Notes: a model not told the origin generated them from the letters alone. Positions 1 through 12,342 are shown, numbered from the stretch's first letter. The stretch is 64,000 nucleotides of DNA from Cyclospora cayetanensis (GCF_002999335.1 NW_020312123.1:19144-83143), one strand, 5' to 3'. Translations and numbers: made by a program.

Positions 1-56
1 CACACACATAGACATACTCACACATACACCCACACGTATACACACAATTTTCCAGT
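1..56. repeat. CA-rich simple repeat at window edge
   Basis: Imperfect CA/CATA-type dinucleotide-rich tract running off the left edge. It lies beyond the last coding-like stretch of the minus-strand gene next to it, so it is probably intronic or 3' flanking DNA. Confidence 0.6.
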
Positions 57-84
57 TTCTCTAGGTGGTGCCTGTTGTCGTTGG

Positions 85-2168
85 ATGCTCTTCTTACCGT
101 CTAGAATGGCCTTAACGAGCTGTCGATTGCGAATTGCTGGATGCAGCTGGAGCTGCTGCTGCAGGAGCTGCTGCTGCAGCGCTTCCCTGCTTCCACAGGC
201 AGTAGCAGCAGCAGCTGCGGCAGCACTTCCAGCTGCCCTTTCGGGAAAAGCCGCATCTCGCACCCACTCAGGCGCTAACAGTGGAAACAAAGCAGCTAAG
301 CCAGCTCGCATAAGCCGCGATTCTGGAGCCCTCATCAAGGTGGAGCACGTCACTGTACGTCGCAGCACGGGTAGTGAGCGCAGTGTGCCCCTTGGAGTCG
401 TGCACCAGGAGACACTGCCAGTGTTTAGGCTGATGCTGCTGCCTCTGCTGCTTCTGCTTCTGCTGTTGCCGCAATTTTCGTCGCCGGAACTACTAGCAGC
501 ATCGCGTGCTCTCGCTGCGAACGCACAATGACGGCCACGATACGCCTGAGTGTCACTACGGGCAGCAGCGCTCCAAGAGAAGCATGCGAAGAGCAACCCA
601 GGCAGGCAGGAGACATGCAACCGTAATGCAGAAGGCAAGAGCAGCAGCAGCACGCAGCCGCAGCAGGGTCGTGCGGATAAGGCCTATACTTGAAGCCACT
701 TACCGTCAAGCTCCAGCTGCGATGCCGATTGTTGCGCGTGAGACGCCTTTACTGCTGCTGCTACTGCAGGCGTGGCTACAGAAAAAGTCGGCAGTAAGAG
801 TGGCTTTGAAAAAAAAGAAATCCCCACGGCCTCTCTCTCACTGACTTGAGGCAGCAAGGGAAGGGCAGAGTCACGCGAGAATGAGTTGCTGCTGCTGCTG
901 CTGCTGCGTAATCCTGGTGATTCTGCTGTACAGGCCGCTGCCGCCGCTGCTTGTTGGGAAGGAGCACTCTCCTGCGTGTCTATGGCCGTCGAACGTCTTG
1001 CCGCCGTTAGACACGCCGGAGCTGAAGCAACTTCTTCAGAAGCAGCAGAAGCAGACGCAGAAGCAGCAGAAGCAGCTCGCAGCCCTTTCGCCGTGTGCTG
1101 CTGCTGCAGCCAGCTGCGATCGTCTCGTAGAAAGCGGCGTCGATGCTGCTGCGGCTTCTGCTGTCCACTCTGTTGGTGCGTCCCCTGCTCTACAGCGGAT
1201 GCAGCGGGCTGCTCACCGTGAGCAGCGGCAGCTGTGCAGCACTGCGTCCTCGATTCTCCTCTTGAGAAGCTCCCAGAAGGGGGGCCCGCTCTAGTTGCTG
1301 TTGCTACTGCTGCTGCCTCGGATGCTGTGGATACGCCTGCGCCTCCGGTCTGAGTTGCGCAGGGAGCCAAAAGAAGCCAGGCAGCAGCAGCAGCAGTGCT
1401 GTTGCTGTTGCTGTTGCATTTTGGGGTACTGTCTCTGCACAGGATTTCAGCTGGCATCTCTTCTTGCTGCCGCGGCAGTTTTTGCTGTGTTTGGTGCTGC
1501 TTGGGCTGCTCCTCTGCAGAGCAGCACTGGTGCATCGGCGTGAGCTTCTTTGGCATGGCCGCACGGGAGATTTCTATCCCAGAGATGAGTGCAGCTCTGC
1601 CTGCCTCTGTCTTGTCGAGCGTCTTGCGCCGTTGCAGCAGAAGCGCTGGACTGTCTCTGCAACAGGTGCTGTCCTCGCCGCCGTTCTGGCCGCTATGCGG
1701 GTAGTGTGCTGAAGACGAACGGCGCTCTGGAAGAAGCGGTGCATCAGACGAAGCGCATGCAGCAGCCGCAGCTACCTCCCCGAGATTCGGATGTTCCCCG
1801 ACATCCCCAGTAAGGAACCCTCCAACACGAGAAGGGCGCTGCGAACAAACAGCAGAAGTTGCGCTGCAGGAGGCAGCAACTCCTCCTGTGGACGCGCGTT
1901 CGAAAGCAGCGCACCGAGCTGCAATCGCGGGAGAAACTTTAAGACATGGCTGCTGCTGCTGATTATGCTGCTGGTGATGCTGCTGCTGCTGCTGGTGATG
2001 CTGCTGCTGATGGCGTGTGTGAATGCTGCTGCTGGGGGTGTATGTTCGCCACAGCTCCTTCTGGCCTTCAAACGGCGCTGCAGAGGCCCGCAGAGCCGCC
2101 ATTACCAGCGGTGCATCAGATCCTGCAGCTGCTATTCTTGCTGTTGCAGCGACGGAGCAAGAAGGCAA
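85..2168 (-). CDS. Gln/Ala/Ser-rich protein of unknown function, exon structure unresolved
   Basis: I do not recognise this gene. A long open stretch runs leftwards from about 2168 to a good GTAAGT donor at 703, with exon end at 704. It is rich in Gln, His, Ala and Ser runs, with ordinary mixed sequence between them, and reads as coding because CAG runs appear as Gln/Ala. A phase-1 continuation is a CGTAG acceptor near 568, giving a frame that starts VTLRRIVAVIVRSQ and stops at 425. A second coding-like piece, with the segment AIRNRQLVKAILDGKK, lies at about 85-350 in another frame and may be a further exon. No start was fixed: the first in-frame ATG is near 2100, and upstream exons are possible. 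No membrane segment or known domain is visible. The direction is fairly safe, the boundaries are not. Confidence 0.45.
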
Positions 2169-3302
2169 CAGGCGAGCAGGGGACGCGTGGGCGTGGAAAT
2201 CGTGGGCAGCCCCCTCCTACACACAGATTAGCATGTCCCCTCCCTGCCGCTGTCTTGATGCTGTAAGTACTGCTCTGTTGCAGCCGCTTGGAGCTCGCGA
2301 AAAACAGCCGCTGCAGCGCCTGCCGCTACTGCCGCTGCGTCGAATGGTGTGGTGGTGCCTAAAACACGCTGGATGCTCCTATAAGAACAGCAGGGGGGCT
2401 GCCCAAGAGGGCGGCCAACGGCAGCGCTGTGAAGACCGGCTGAAAACAATAAGGTTCTAAAACGGATGCCGCTGTTGTTCTAGCAGCAGCAGCAAGCGGG
2501 GACGCAGACACAACGCGAGGGAGCGCTGAAGGAGCAAACCAGCCTTTCGGTGTCCACACGCGGTCATTTAAGTGTGTGTATCGGGCGTAAAAATTACACT
2601 CGATTAATTTTTCGGCGAAGACTGCCTTTTCTGCCGCTCGCTTAGCGGCAGATCGCAGGCAGACGGGTAGCCACCGTCATGATGACGGCGGCAGCCGCTA
2701 AAAAACGGCAGCAGCAGTAGCAGCAGCATCAGGGATAGGAGACCTTCCATGGCGGTAGCTTCGGCATCTGTATTTGTTAGGTGCATGTGAATCACCCCCC
2801 TTCTCTTCCTTCTGTCTGTAACCGTCAATTCTTCTCAGAGACCCCTCATCGGCAGAGCGGTGGCGCTGCTCCCGCTGCTGTTGCATGTTCTGTACAGGAG
2901 CGACAGCAGCAGCAGCACCGGCACCACGCGCTCCACTGCCTCCCCTCGGAAGCGATACTTTTGTGCCTGCTTTCTAGCACACCCCTCAGCTTTCTGCCGC
3001 AGCGGTAGCGCCTAGAGGGCGGCAGCAGCAGGAGCCACACCTATGCGATCACCACTGAGGCCTACTGCTGGTATCCTCGCGACTGCCGGATGGCTCCGCA
3101 GCACTGGAGGTGTTTAGAAGTGACACCGCCGTCAGCAACACGCGCGCAGCTGCCACATCTCACGCAGCGAAAAAAAACTGCTGCCTCCGCAGCCTTTTGG
3201 CTCCCGTGCTTTCATACACGCCCACCTCCAACGGCCTTCAGCTGACTCGAGGTGCTGCAGCAGCTGCACGCAGCCGACTCCACCACTCCGCCTGCTCGAA
3301 AA
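2169..3302. other. Intergenic region between divergent genes
   Basis: About 1.1 kb between the minus-strand Gln/Ala-rich gene and the plus-strand MRPL47 gene. Short open frames exist on both strands but none has family similarity, a convincing start or matching splice phases. It probably holds the two divergent promoters and perhaps a 5' exon of the left gene. A CTTACAG acceptor on the minus strand near 2270 could serve that gene. Confidence 0.4.
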
Positions 3303-5120
3303 ATGTCTGGAGTGCTTCACGCCTTGCGGCGCTGCGTCGCTCCGGTGGCTTGCAACCCCACCGGACCGCCTATGCGGGGAATCGAAGAGCTGTGGAAGGG
3401 TAGGCACTCCGTAGGCGAACACCCTGCTGTTTCTGAAAAACACGTTCGTTGCGTGAAAGGCCATCCTCTGCCTGCCCGTGCTTCCGTCCGCCTCCCTGTC
3501 GGTTGCTTGTTTCAGGAGGTTACTTAGATCCATCCTTGCCAGCCTCTGTCAAAAACTCACTCGCAGTCGCTGGAGATGCATGGCCTGCGCGGCTGCTCCG
3601 TCAGAAATCCTTCGACGATCTGCACAAACTCTGGTCCGCGCAAAATCCATTTTCCAGTCTTTTCAGTCCGTGCCTCCTCTCGAGGCACTCATGTGTATTC
3701 GCGGGCACCCCTGGTGTCGCTCTCATGCTTCATGAGAGTGAGAGCAAGCACAGCACTGCTGCTAGGCGCCGCGCTTGCGGCGTCGCCAACTGCCTGCCTC
3801 TTTTCTTGTTTGCATATAACCACCCACCCAATACCCCCACCGTCCATCTGTCGTGCATGCTGTTCCCCTGCCTCCTTCAGGTTTGTGTTGCTGAAGGAAA
3901 AAAACCTTTTGCTCGGGGAACGCTGGGCCGCCTGGCAGGCTAAGACGCAAATGAAGCACCCAGAGAGACTCAAGAAGGTATTTGAGACAACGCCTCCTCA
4001 TGTAGCGACCCTTGTGGAGCAGCACTGTGGCAGACGCCGGAGGAGGAGTGTGTTGCCCTTCCCCATCCCCACTTCCTGCACTTCAGGATGCGCGGGTTAA
4101 GAGGCTGTAGGCGCTTTTGTGACGCAGGTAAAGCTGAGCATGAAACGGATCCTGACAGTCTTGTCTAGGCGGGCTATTCACGAGCAGTGTCTCTTCGCGC
4201 AACGCCTGCTGCAGCAACAGCAAAAGCGCGAAGCCCTCGAACTGCAACGGCACGAGTTGGAGCGGCACATGCTGCAGTTGCAGCAAAAGATAAGGCTACA
4301 GCAAAGGCAGCAGGAGCAACAACAACGCAGCCGCAGCAGCTTGGCGTGCCTCGCCTGGCAGCAGCAATTGGAGACAGCCAAAAGCAAGCACGAAGAGCTT
4401 CTTATACTGCTAAAGCCCCTGCGGCACGGTAGGGCAGCTTTGTGTGTTCTCCTTCATTGCCAATCCCGCCCGTGTTAATATCTGATGCCTCTCCCTCGTT
4501 CTCTGCACCCTTTCGATTCTGATTTACGCCTGCACATTTTCCTGGCCGTCGGGGAAGGGATGGTGGAGTAGTGCTGCCTTTAGATTCTTGCCCACTACAC
4601 TTCTTCAGGTGTTTTCTTTCCCCCCCCCCGTCTATCAATTGTTACCCACCATAACACGCGCGCTGTTGCCCCTCGCTCCAGCTAGTAGCTCTTCTTGGAT
4701 CTTTCTTTTTCTCTGTCTCTCTCTCTCTGTCTGTCTCTCTCTGTCTGTCTCTCTCTCTCTCTGTCTCTCTCTCTCTGTCTCTCTCTTTCTCTGTCTGTCT
4801 CGATCTAAAATTCTGTACGGGTTTGCAAAGGCATTGGCTTGAGCGTCCTCTCTTTTCCTTTCATTCCTGGGCCTGCCTGCCTCTTTCCCGCGCTGCCGCC
4901 TGCCTGCGTACAGAAGGGAAGCCTTGAGGCACGCTACCGTCGCTGCCTTCAGTGCTTTTTCCCCTTCTTCTGTGATTGGCTGTTTGTTGCAGAAGTACAG
5001 AGCCTGCTGGCTCCTGACTGGCGGTACGAGCGGCGCTTCTCCGATTTGCCCGGTCCAATCACCTGGAGGAAGGAATTCCTCCCCGTCCTGCGTAACAAGA
5101 AAAAGATCTTCAAGTTTTAG
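3303..5120 (+). CDS. MRPL47: Mitochondrial ribosomal protein uL29m (MRP-L47)
   Basis: This is a component of the large subunit of the mitochondrial ribosome, near the polypeptide exit. Five exons join in phase: 3303-3399, 3516-3633, 3881-3977, 4128-4428 and 4993-5120, giving about 246 residues. The family signature is clear: RGIEELW at the end of exon 1, then KSFDDLHKLW across to FVLLKEKNLL, PERLKKV, and MKRILTVLSRRAI in exon 4. The short Arg-containing N-terminus (MSGVLHALRRCVAPVA) suits a mitochondrial targeting peptide. Exon 4 continues as a Gln-rich helical stretch, and exon 5 ends with the basic tail LRNKKKIFKF. The ATG at 3303 was chosen because it starts this presequence; the frame is open further upstream without an ATG. 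The CRFS-like or other catalytic motifs are not expected in this structural protein. Confidence 0.9.
4690..4804. repeat. CT/TGTC-rich microsatellite in MRPL47 intron 4
   Basis: Imperfect tandem tract of TCTC and TGTC units within the last intron of MRPL47 (4429-4992). It is pyrimidine-only on the transcribed strand and lies about 190 bp upstream of the acceptor. Confidence 0.75.
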
Positions 5121-5700
5121 GGAGGCATCTGTGCCGAGGCGTTGCTGGCAGAGACGCCCCCTTCTCCCTGCCCTTTACGTTCCGCTTCCTTTGTAACTCA
5201 ATCCCTTTTTTTCGACATGCTGATTTGCCTAGACTTCCTGGCGGGAGGGAGGGGGCCCTTCTGGCCTCCCCTTCCTTGCCTCCCTCTCTCCCTCCCTTCC
5301 CTGCGGAGTCTGCTGATCGAAAAGGGCATCGTTAATGCGCAGCATGAAATTTGCAAGCCGCACCGCCTAGCGCGAGACTCTCTCTCCTCTACAAGAGGCG
5401 GCGGATGCCGTGAGCCTGGCTGCGTGCAGTCAGAGACAAAACTCTGACTGGGTAGACGCTTGCTAGCCAGAGCATACGCTCAGCAAAACATCGCTGCTAA
5501 ATGCAAGGGGAGACCTTTGAATGCAGAGCGAAGAGGCCCCTCCACGCCGAGAATAGCAGGACGCCCTCTCGCCTCGTTGCTTCTGCTGCTAGTGCTTGTA
5601 CTGCTGCTAGTGCTTGTGCTGCTGCTAGTGCTGCTGCCGCTGGGTGGGGCTGGCTGGCTGTGTGCGTGAGCATGCACAATTGAAGAGCGTGTACAGCGGC
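5121..5700. other. Convergent intergenic region with 18-bp repeat
   Basis: Space between the stop codons of MRPL47 (plus) and the TM9 gene (minus). No gene is seen. At about 5582-5640 a GCTGCTAGTGCTTGT-type unit repeats about three times with an 18-bp period. Confidence 0.5.
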
Positions 5701-8700
5701 TCACTCGGCCTTGATTCTGCTGTACACAGCCTTAATGAAGAGCGAGGACGCAAAGTAGGAGACGCAGCCGAGGGAAAGGCAAAGACCCCAAGCCAGCAAC
5801 AAGGAGTAGAGGGTGAAGTGCAAAATTTGGATCGTTCCCGTCATTGGGGAGTTGACAAAGTACAACGCGCAGTGAAGCAGGAAGTACAGAGCTACGCTCC
5901 TGCAGCAGAAGGAATATAAATACACAACACACGGCAGATATAGCGGGAAATGCAGACTCTGCGGATGAGGCTGGCAGGCAGGGGGGCTTTGGAGACGCTG
6001 GTTGGCAGCGCGCAGCAAGCGCACGAGCGAGACAGCGAGGGAGAGTGAGACAGAGAGAGAGACAGCGAGGGAGAGTGAGGCAGAGAGGGAGAGACAGAGA
6101 GAGAGAGACAGCGAGGGAGAGTGAGACAGAGAGAGAGAGACAGCGAGGGAGAGTGAGACAGAGAGCGAGAGACAGCGAGGGAGAGTGAGACAGAGAGCGA
6201 GAGACAGCGAGGGAGAGCGAGAGGGAGACAGAGAGAGACAGCGAGGGAGAGTGAGACAGAGAGAAACAGCGAGAGAGAGCGAGACAGAAATAGTGAGAGA
6301 GGATCTACTAGTGTTGGTAGTTGCATAGACTGGTAGAGGGGAGGCGCGAGGGAGTAAGGGATGTACAGCAGGCGGGATGCTGGTTAGCAAGCAAGTAGCG
6401 GAACGCCGCGTTTTCGCGGCAAGTCACTCTAGCGAAACACATCAACAACCAATGAAAAGTCGGGAAAAGAAGCAGCTGCTTACCCGCCACTCCAGAAGGC
6501 AGGCCAGTGCCACCTGTGATCCTCGGCATTGAGATGCAAATAAGTGAGGAGTACAGACACCGCCGCAACAGCCAGCACCAGCAGCAAGGCTGCCAACAGC
6601 AGGAAGGAACACGTGTATACGGTGCTGCTCGTCCAGACAGAGAGAAACAGGTAGTAAAGCTCCATGTAAATGCCGCTAAAAGGCAAGGCAGCAGCCACCA
6701 CGGAGAGCAGCAGTGGCCGTCTATACCATCGCACGCGAGGAATCTCCCTTGCCAGCTTGTTTGTCTGAGAGAAGCACCAAAAAGAAGCGAGGCAAGAAGG
6801 CAGGAATCAACAAGCACAAGCGGACGATGGGGCATTGGGGTGGGCAGGGAGACAGGGAATATAAAAGAGGACGCAGAAAAAGACACGAGCGAAAGAGAAA
6901 ACGAAAAAAGCGGTCAGAAAAGGAAGGCTTGGCAAAGAGTGCACGAAGCACGCCTTTTGACGCATGTGGGGCGGGGGGGGGCTGGACGGTGGCGGAGCTC
7001 TACAAATAAATATATTTACATGCATAGGTAGACAGCCGGGAAGAAATCCACAGAGACAAACAGAGAGATAGAGAGAGACACACACACACAAAATTCGTGA
7101 ACAGACAGGACGACCGCCCTATAAGGAAAGAGAGATCCATAAACACATGTAAAAACGTAATTAGAGGGGAGGACAAACATGTGGATACCTATGTGTTAGA
7201 CTGATATGGGCGTGGAAACAGCCACGCGAGAAGAAGCGTGAGAGGGAAATAAAACCGAAGCATAGGGAGTGCGCCAACGCCACCCCAAGGGGGAAGCTGG
7301 CGTAAGACTCACTCTGCAAGGAAAGGCACTTCCAGCCGCGAGCTGCTGCAGAGCTCTCCGACGGCCTATAACACCCCCTAGGATCAAGAGGGGAACTGTC
7401 ACTGCGAGCGCAGCAGGGAGGCAGAGGCTGACTGCTGAAAGGTTTTCGGAAAAGGACTATTAAAAAAGAGCTGAACAGCGGGGAAAAGAGCAGCACAAGC
7501 CTCATCTCTGCAGCATCAGGTTCCCCGCAAACAGGACGAAGATATCGTACCGAAAAAGAGGCAGGCAATCAGCGCAAACGCACTGCTGACGGGGAGGGCT
7601 GCTGTAGATCCGGCGAGAGCAGACGCGACATTCAAGATACTCCACACCACGAATGCAGGAAACTGCAAAGGCAACAAACCCCACAAAAGGCCCTCCTGGC
7701 TTCCCTATCGCACGCTTTGTGTTTCGATGTTTGACCGTCTCCCCTTCTCCCTTCCCTTTTTCCTTTTCCCTTCCGCCTATCCTTTCGAAGCACCTCTTTC
7801 ACCCCATCTTGCATCTGCTCAGCTAGCTGTGTGTTTGTTCGGCGTGTGTGCAAAACGACGCGAATAAGGGGGACTAGTGCCGAGTTAGCAGTCCGAATGC
7901 AGGTTGACACGTTTTCTATTGGCCTCTCGCCTCTGTCCAACCCCCGTGCTAGACTTTTAGTGAGACTACCCCCACCCCCCTTTCCCCACAAGAGATCGCC
8001 TTCTTACCATGAAAATTCCGCATGCCGACACGATATTCCAGGTCCAGCGTTGCCCTCCCAGCTTCGTGTACAAGTTGACGCTCACAAAGCCGCAGACGAC
8101 TGCCATAGAGCACGCATCACGCACGCCACACAGGAAGAGAAGAAGCCTCAATCAGGAGAAGAGAAGAGGAGTCGGGGGATGTCAGAGACGCTGAGGGTCT
8201 CTCCCCTACGCCTTCGGGAAAAAAATGCCATACACGTGGTGAGCAGATATCCAATGAGCATGAAGGAGAGGAAGGATGCTCGCGGGAAAAGTGCCGAGAA
8301 CGAGAGAGCCGAGACTGAGAGACTGCAGACAAGCAGCAGCTGCAAGCCGCTTCCTAAGAAGACGCAGAGCACGTTGCGGTGGGCAGGTGCTCTGAAGACA
8401 TCCGCATGCAGCAGTTTCCAGCCTGAGAAGAGAGGCAGGCAAGCAGAACGAGGCCAACCCAAGCTCTTCGCGATGCGCAGGAAAAGCTAGAACAGATACT
8501 GCATGGCTGTCTGCCTCCGGATGCGGGGAGTACTCTCCTTCCCTCCGAAGCCTCATCCGCGTGGAATGCCAAGGGGAAAAGAAAGCACAACATGCGTCAA
8601 GAACATAGAGGCTTGCTCTCGCTGGCAAAGGAATAGGGCTGCTTTCGCCTTTTGCGCGGGTCGTCTTCGTTGGGTGCCGCGCAAGGCAACAGACGCAAAA

Positions 8701-10996
8701 AAAAGTCGCAATGCCTAACAACCACGCCTTCCGACGCAGAGGCAGCGGGCAGGGTGTAACGAGGCTGACAGAAGCTACAGCCTTTCGAGAGCAGCCAGCC
8801 TCCTCCAAGAAGACAAGGAGGGGGGGGGGTGTGCCTTGCCCTTACCAGTCTCCTCTAAAGTCAGCTCGGCTACTTCCTCGTCCGCTGGCAACAAGACCCT
8901 GAACAGAAGGCAGCATTCTACGCAGCAAAAGGCAGCATTTTACGCAGCAAAAGGCAGCATTTTACGCAGCAAAAGGCAGCATTTCACGCAGCAAAGGGCA
9001 GCCTTCTACGGAGCAAAAGGCAGCTTTCTACGGAGCAGAAGGCAGCATTCTACGCAGCCTTCTACGCAGCAAAAGGCAGCATTTCACGCAGCAAAAGGCA
9101 GCCTTCTACGGAGCAGAAGGCAGCATTCTGGGCGGTGGGAGGAGACGCGGCTGCGGCAGATGACACAGCGCGTTGTCGACGAGCAGCAGCTGCCGCTAAG
9201 ACAGCAAGACGTCGAAAGGCTGCTGCAGCGGCTAGGCTGCCACCCCACAGGCGTACCGTGCGAAATCGGCTCGGAGGGTTCGAATGAGAATAAACGTCAG
9301 GAGGAAGAGGACGACCACCACAAACAGGAACGAGTTTGCAAGGGCGAGCCAGTGTATGTCCACGTCATCTTTGCGACGTCCTGCAGCGGCTGCCGATGCA
9401 GCTGCTGCTGCCACGGAGGACGAAAAGGGAGACGTGAGCTGTCCATACAGCCGGAGGTGCGTGGGGATGTCAGGTCGATCATGCCACTCGACGGTGTAGG
9501 TGAAGACCACCTCGCGAGCGCCCATCTCCTGCAGCCGTCCGCAGAAGCCAACATCGCAAGGGCAGCAGTGCATGCAGCGACAGTTTGCAGGATTTTTGAA
9601 CCGCCAAAGCCCCAAGGCGACGCGCCGCTTCTGCTTGACTGACTGGATGCATGCATGCGGCCATGCCGCATGTCTCCCAAGCTCGCGAGCGACGCCGCGG
9701 CATGCACTCCCTCCGTTTTCGCAGGAATCCCGCCGTGTTTTTGTGTGTTGCATGGAGGAGAGGGCTTTGCTAGACTGTGGCTAGGGGCGGGAGAGTGCGT
9801 GCTGGGAGAGTGCGTGCTGGGAGAGTGCGTGCTGGGAGAGTGCGTGCTGGGAGGTACTGGACTGGCTGCTTCTTTCTTTGCGGCTTCGCCGCTTGTGCGT
9901 TTTAGCCGCGCCTCTCTAGGAAGCCTACCAGCGATTCTGTTATATCGGTGAAAGCTGGAACAGAGCCGTCTGGGGAAGGACCATGACTCGCCGAAGCAGC
10001 CACAATGACACCCTTGTTGACTGCAAACACAAAGTGCAGGTTGGTGCCTAGGTGGTGGGTTACTTGCAGACGAGGGAGCGGAGTGAACAGCACGTCGTCA
10101 TCATCTTCCAAGAAGTCGTCGTCCCTCATGTAATCCTCCTCACGAAATCCAAACGCATCCAGCTTTTGCGGCATCGAATGCTGCTGCTGCTGTTGCCGCT
10201 GCTGCTGCTGCTGAACAGTCTCAAGACTTCGAAGACCTATAGGAAAGACTAGGGGAATGCCGTCCACATACGCCTCCACCAGAAACTCGTTGTCTACAAG
10301 AACGCGCAGTTCTTCCAGCGCATCCTCTGTCAAGCGCATGCGGCAGAGCTCAAAGGGCCCCTCCGTGATCGCTGCCGCTGCCTCCTGCTGCTCTCTTTGT
10401 TCGCGTTGATGGCGATCCCACAACTCCCGCTGCAGCTGCAACTCTTCGGGAGTTGCGGGAAGGCTCTCAGCTCGCTGCCCACTGCCGCCGCTACCCGCTG
10501 CTCCGTCTTCTGCGGTGTTCGTATAAAGCGTGCTGGCGTCCTCCCCATTGCTGCTGCTTCCTGCTGCTTCTGCTTGTGTTTCTGCTTGTGCTTGCACTGC
10601 TTGTGCTTGCACTGCTTGTGTTTCTGCTTGTGCTTTGGCAGCAGCCGCAGCGAACTGCTCAGGCTTGGGAATGGTGAAAACGTAGGGGGCAGCCACAAGG
10701 CGCTCCCCCCTCAAGGCCTCTCCCAGGGAAAGCGAGAGGTACGACGGCGTGTCGGGTTTGCAGATTGAGACGCGAGAATAAAAGTCGTATGTTTCTGTGG
10801 GGTTTCTTTCTGGCCAGACCTTGCTGTACGTCATGGAAATCCTTTCCTCGCCAGCAGCAACACCTTCTCCGCGCGACGCATCCGCAGTTATCGGCGGCAG
10901 CGCACACGTCAGAAGCGGGAGGAGGGCGGAAAGGCGCATGAAAAAATAGCGTCTTCCAGGCGGAGCAGCAGCGCAGATCCTCGACCGATTCGACAT
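5701..10996 (-). CDS. Transmembrane 9 superfamily protein (nonaspanin / EMP70)
   Basis: This is a multi-pass endomembrane (Golgi/endosome) protein of the TM9SF family, whose members act in membrane-protein sorting. Nine exons join with consistent phases: 10996-9929, 9528-9257, 8898-8846, 8422-8234, 8099-8008, 7662-7551, 7401-7313, 6764-6484 and 5899-5701, giving about 784 residues. Exon 1 has a signal sequence (MRLSALLPLLTCALPP) and the lumenal motifs ETYDFYS and LGEALRGERL. It also has a Gln/Ala repeat insert at roughly residues 125-165, which makes the protein longer than the usual 600-680. Exon 2 has FTYTVEWHD, HWLALANSF and RTLRADFAR. Exon 4 has GWKLLHADVFRAP, exon 5 YTKLGGQRWTWN, exon 6 AGSTAALP, exon 8 IPRVRWYRR and GIYMELYYLF, and the C-terminus is IKAVYSRIKAE. 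The junction between exons 4 and 5 is the least certain. The start is the ATG at 10996; a second ATG 19 codons on would also give a signal peptide. Confidence 0.93.
6010..6300. repeat. GA-rich minisatellite in last TM9 intron
   Basis: Tandem array of GACAGCGAGGGAGAGTGAGA-type units, about 32-34 bp with variants, entirely inside the intron between TM9 exons 8 and 9. It is purine-rich on the plus strand, so pyrimidine-rich in the transcript. Confidence 0.8.
8903..9135. repeat. 22-bp minisatellite in TM9 intron 2
   Basis: About ten imperfect copies of a 22-bp unit containing GGCAGCATTTTACGCAGCAA, with substitutions such as TACGGAGC. The array begins a few bases from the acceptor of the 53-bp third exon (8898-8846). 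It is a direct tandem array without unique spacers. Confidence 0.85.
9786..9855. repeat. 15-bp tandem repeat in TM9 intron 1
   Basis: Four near-perfect copies of a 15-bp unit, GGGAGAGTGCGTGCT, inside the first TM9 intron (9928-9529). Confidence 0.85.
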
Positions 10997-12342
10997 GGTT
11001 ATGGGGGCTAGTTAGGGAGGAAAGCCTGGAAGCGAGCGACGGTGGCAAGGGAATATGGCAGCAGGAGGAGCTAGGAGAGGATAAAGAGGCAGGCAGTGTG
11101 GGAGCAGCAAGGATCCAGGTGACCCTATACAAACAAAGGCAGCGCTGAGCAGTGACAGGGAGGGAGGAGGGAAGGAGGCAGGGGGGAAAGAAAGGAGGTA
11201 GGAGGGAAGGTGGCAGTGGCTGCCGTATCGCAGGAGGGTCCTACGGATGTCTACAGCGATAGCTGTATCCAGTAGAAGGGAGAGGAGCTCCAACGGTTTG
11301 TTATCTGTATCCAGTAGAAGGGAGAGCTGCAACAGTTTGGAATGCGCTAGACGAGGCAAGCAGGTGGTGGGGAGGGTCTGTGTGTGTGTGTGAGAGAGAG
11401 AGAGACAAGAGGCACACTGATGATGATGGTTATAGTAGTAGTAGGGGGGGCTGCTGGTGTTGCTGCTGCTGCTGCTGCTGCCACCTCTCGAGCACGAAAC
11501 GGAGGTCTGGGATATCTACAGCAATATCGAGATTCGGCTTCCCTTGCAGTTGGTGGAGAGAGGCCGTACGGACAGAGGGGCGGGTGAGGCGGCAGCAGCT
11601 GCTGCTGCTGCTGCTGCTTCTTTTGTGCCCTTCCCTGATGCAGCGGCAGGACAGTTTTCACGGCTCGAAAATTTCGGGAGCAGAGCGCTGTTTGAGGGAG
11701 GGGGCAGACGGTGGTAGCTGCATGCGCCTGTATGGCAGCGGGAGACTCGGGGGGAACACGGTGACGGAAAGCGGTCTGCTGCTGGATCTGCTGTGCAGCT
11801 GCAGATTGAGCGAATTCCCAAAGAAATAGACTCCAGGCTTTGAGTGGCAACACATGCACGCGGCGTCGCTGCAAAGCGATGGCGGCTGCTCGAAGCCACG
11901 CGGACGACAGCACAGCCCCCCCGGAAACACACCGCCTCCAGAAACAGCAGCAGAGGCTGCGGTTTCTGGAAACTCTACCACTTGTACGGGGTGCACTCCT
12001 TCTTAGAAATCATGCAAACGCACTCTAAGCGCGACCGCTCATCCTGGAATTGCCTTATGCAGCTGCTTTCGCAGCAGGTGCAGCAAGACAGGCACCAGCC
12101 TCTGCTGCCGCTGCAGTCGGCAGCAGAGGCGCCTGCTGCAGCTGCTGCCGCATGCAGGTGCCTTCGAGGCCGTTTGTCGATTAAAAGGACATTTTTCAAG
12201 CTGGAGGCGCCGCAGCTTCCGAAGAACCAAAAACAGCGGCACGGAGGGAGGGCGCCCAGCTCGCTCTCCGCATGCGATCCGCTACCCGCTGCTCGAATCG
12301 CAGCACTAAAAGCCGGAAAAGCATTTCCAGCCTCGGCGTCAG
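10997..12342. other. Upstream region with possible 5' exons of the next gene
   Basis: Lies between the TM9 start (minus) and the large Gln-rich gene (plus). A GTATCCAGTAGAAGGGAGAG segment is present twice at about 11267-11325. Coding-like plus-strand stretches occur at about 11470-11710 (with ETEVWDIYSNIEIRLPLQL) and 11840-12030. They could be 5' exons of the gene at 12343, but I could not connect them in phase. GA and CTG microsatellites lie at 11390-11410 and 11460-11480. Confidence 0.35.

Noticed and set aside
5900..6390. Ser/Leu-rich repeat protein on the minus strand
   Set aside because: The upper part is the GA-rich intronic array of the TM9 gene; only 5899-5701 is a real exon.
8903..9135. 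CRISPR array
   Set aside because: Units are directly adjacent with no unique spacers, the genome is eukaryotic and the array lies in an intron.
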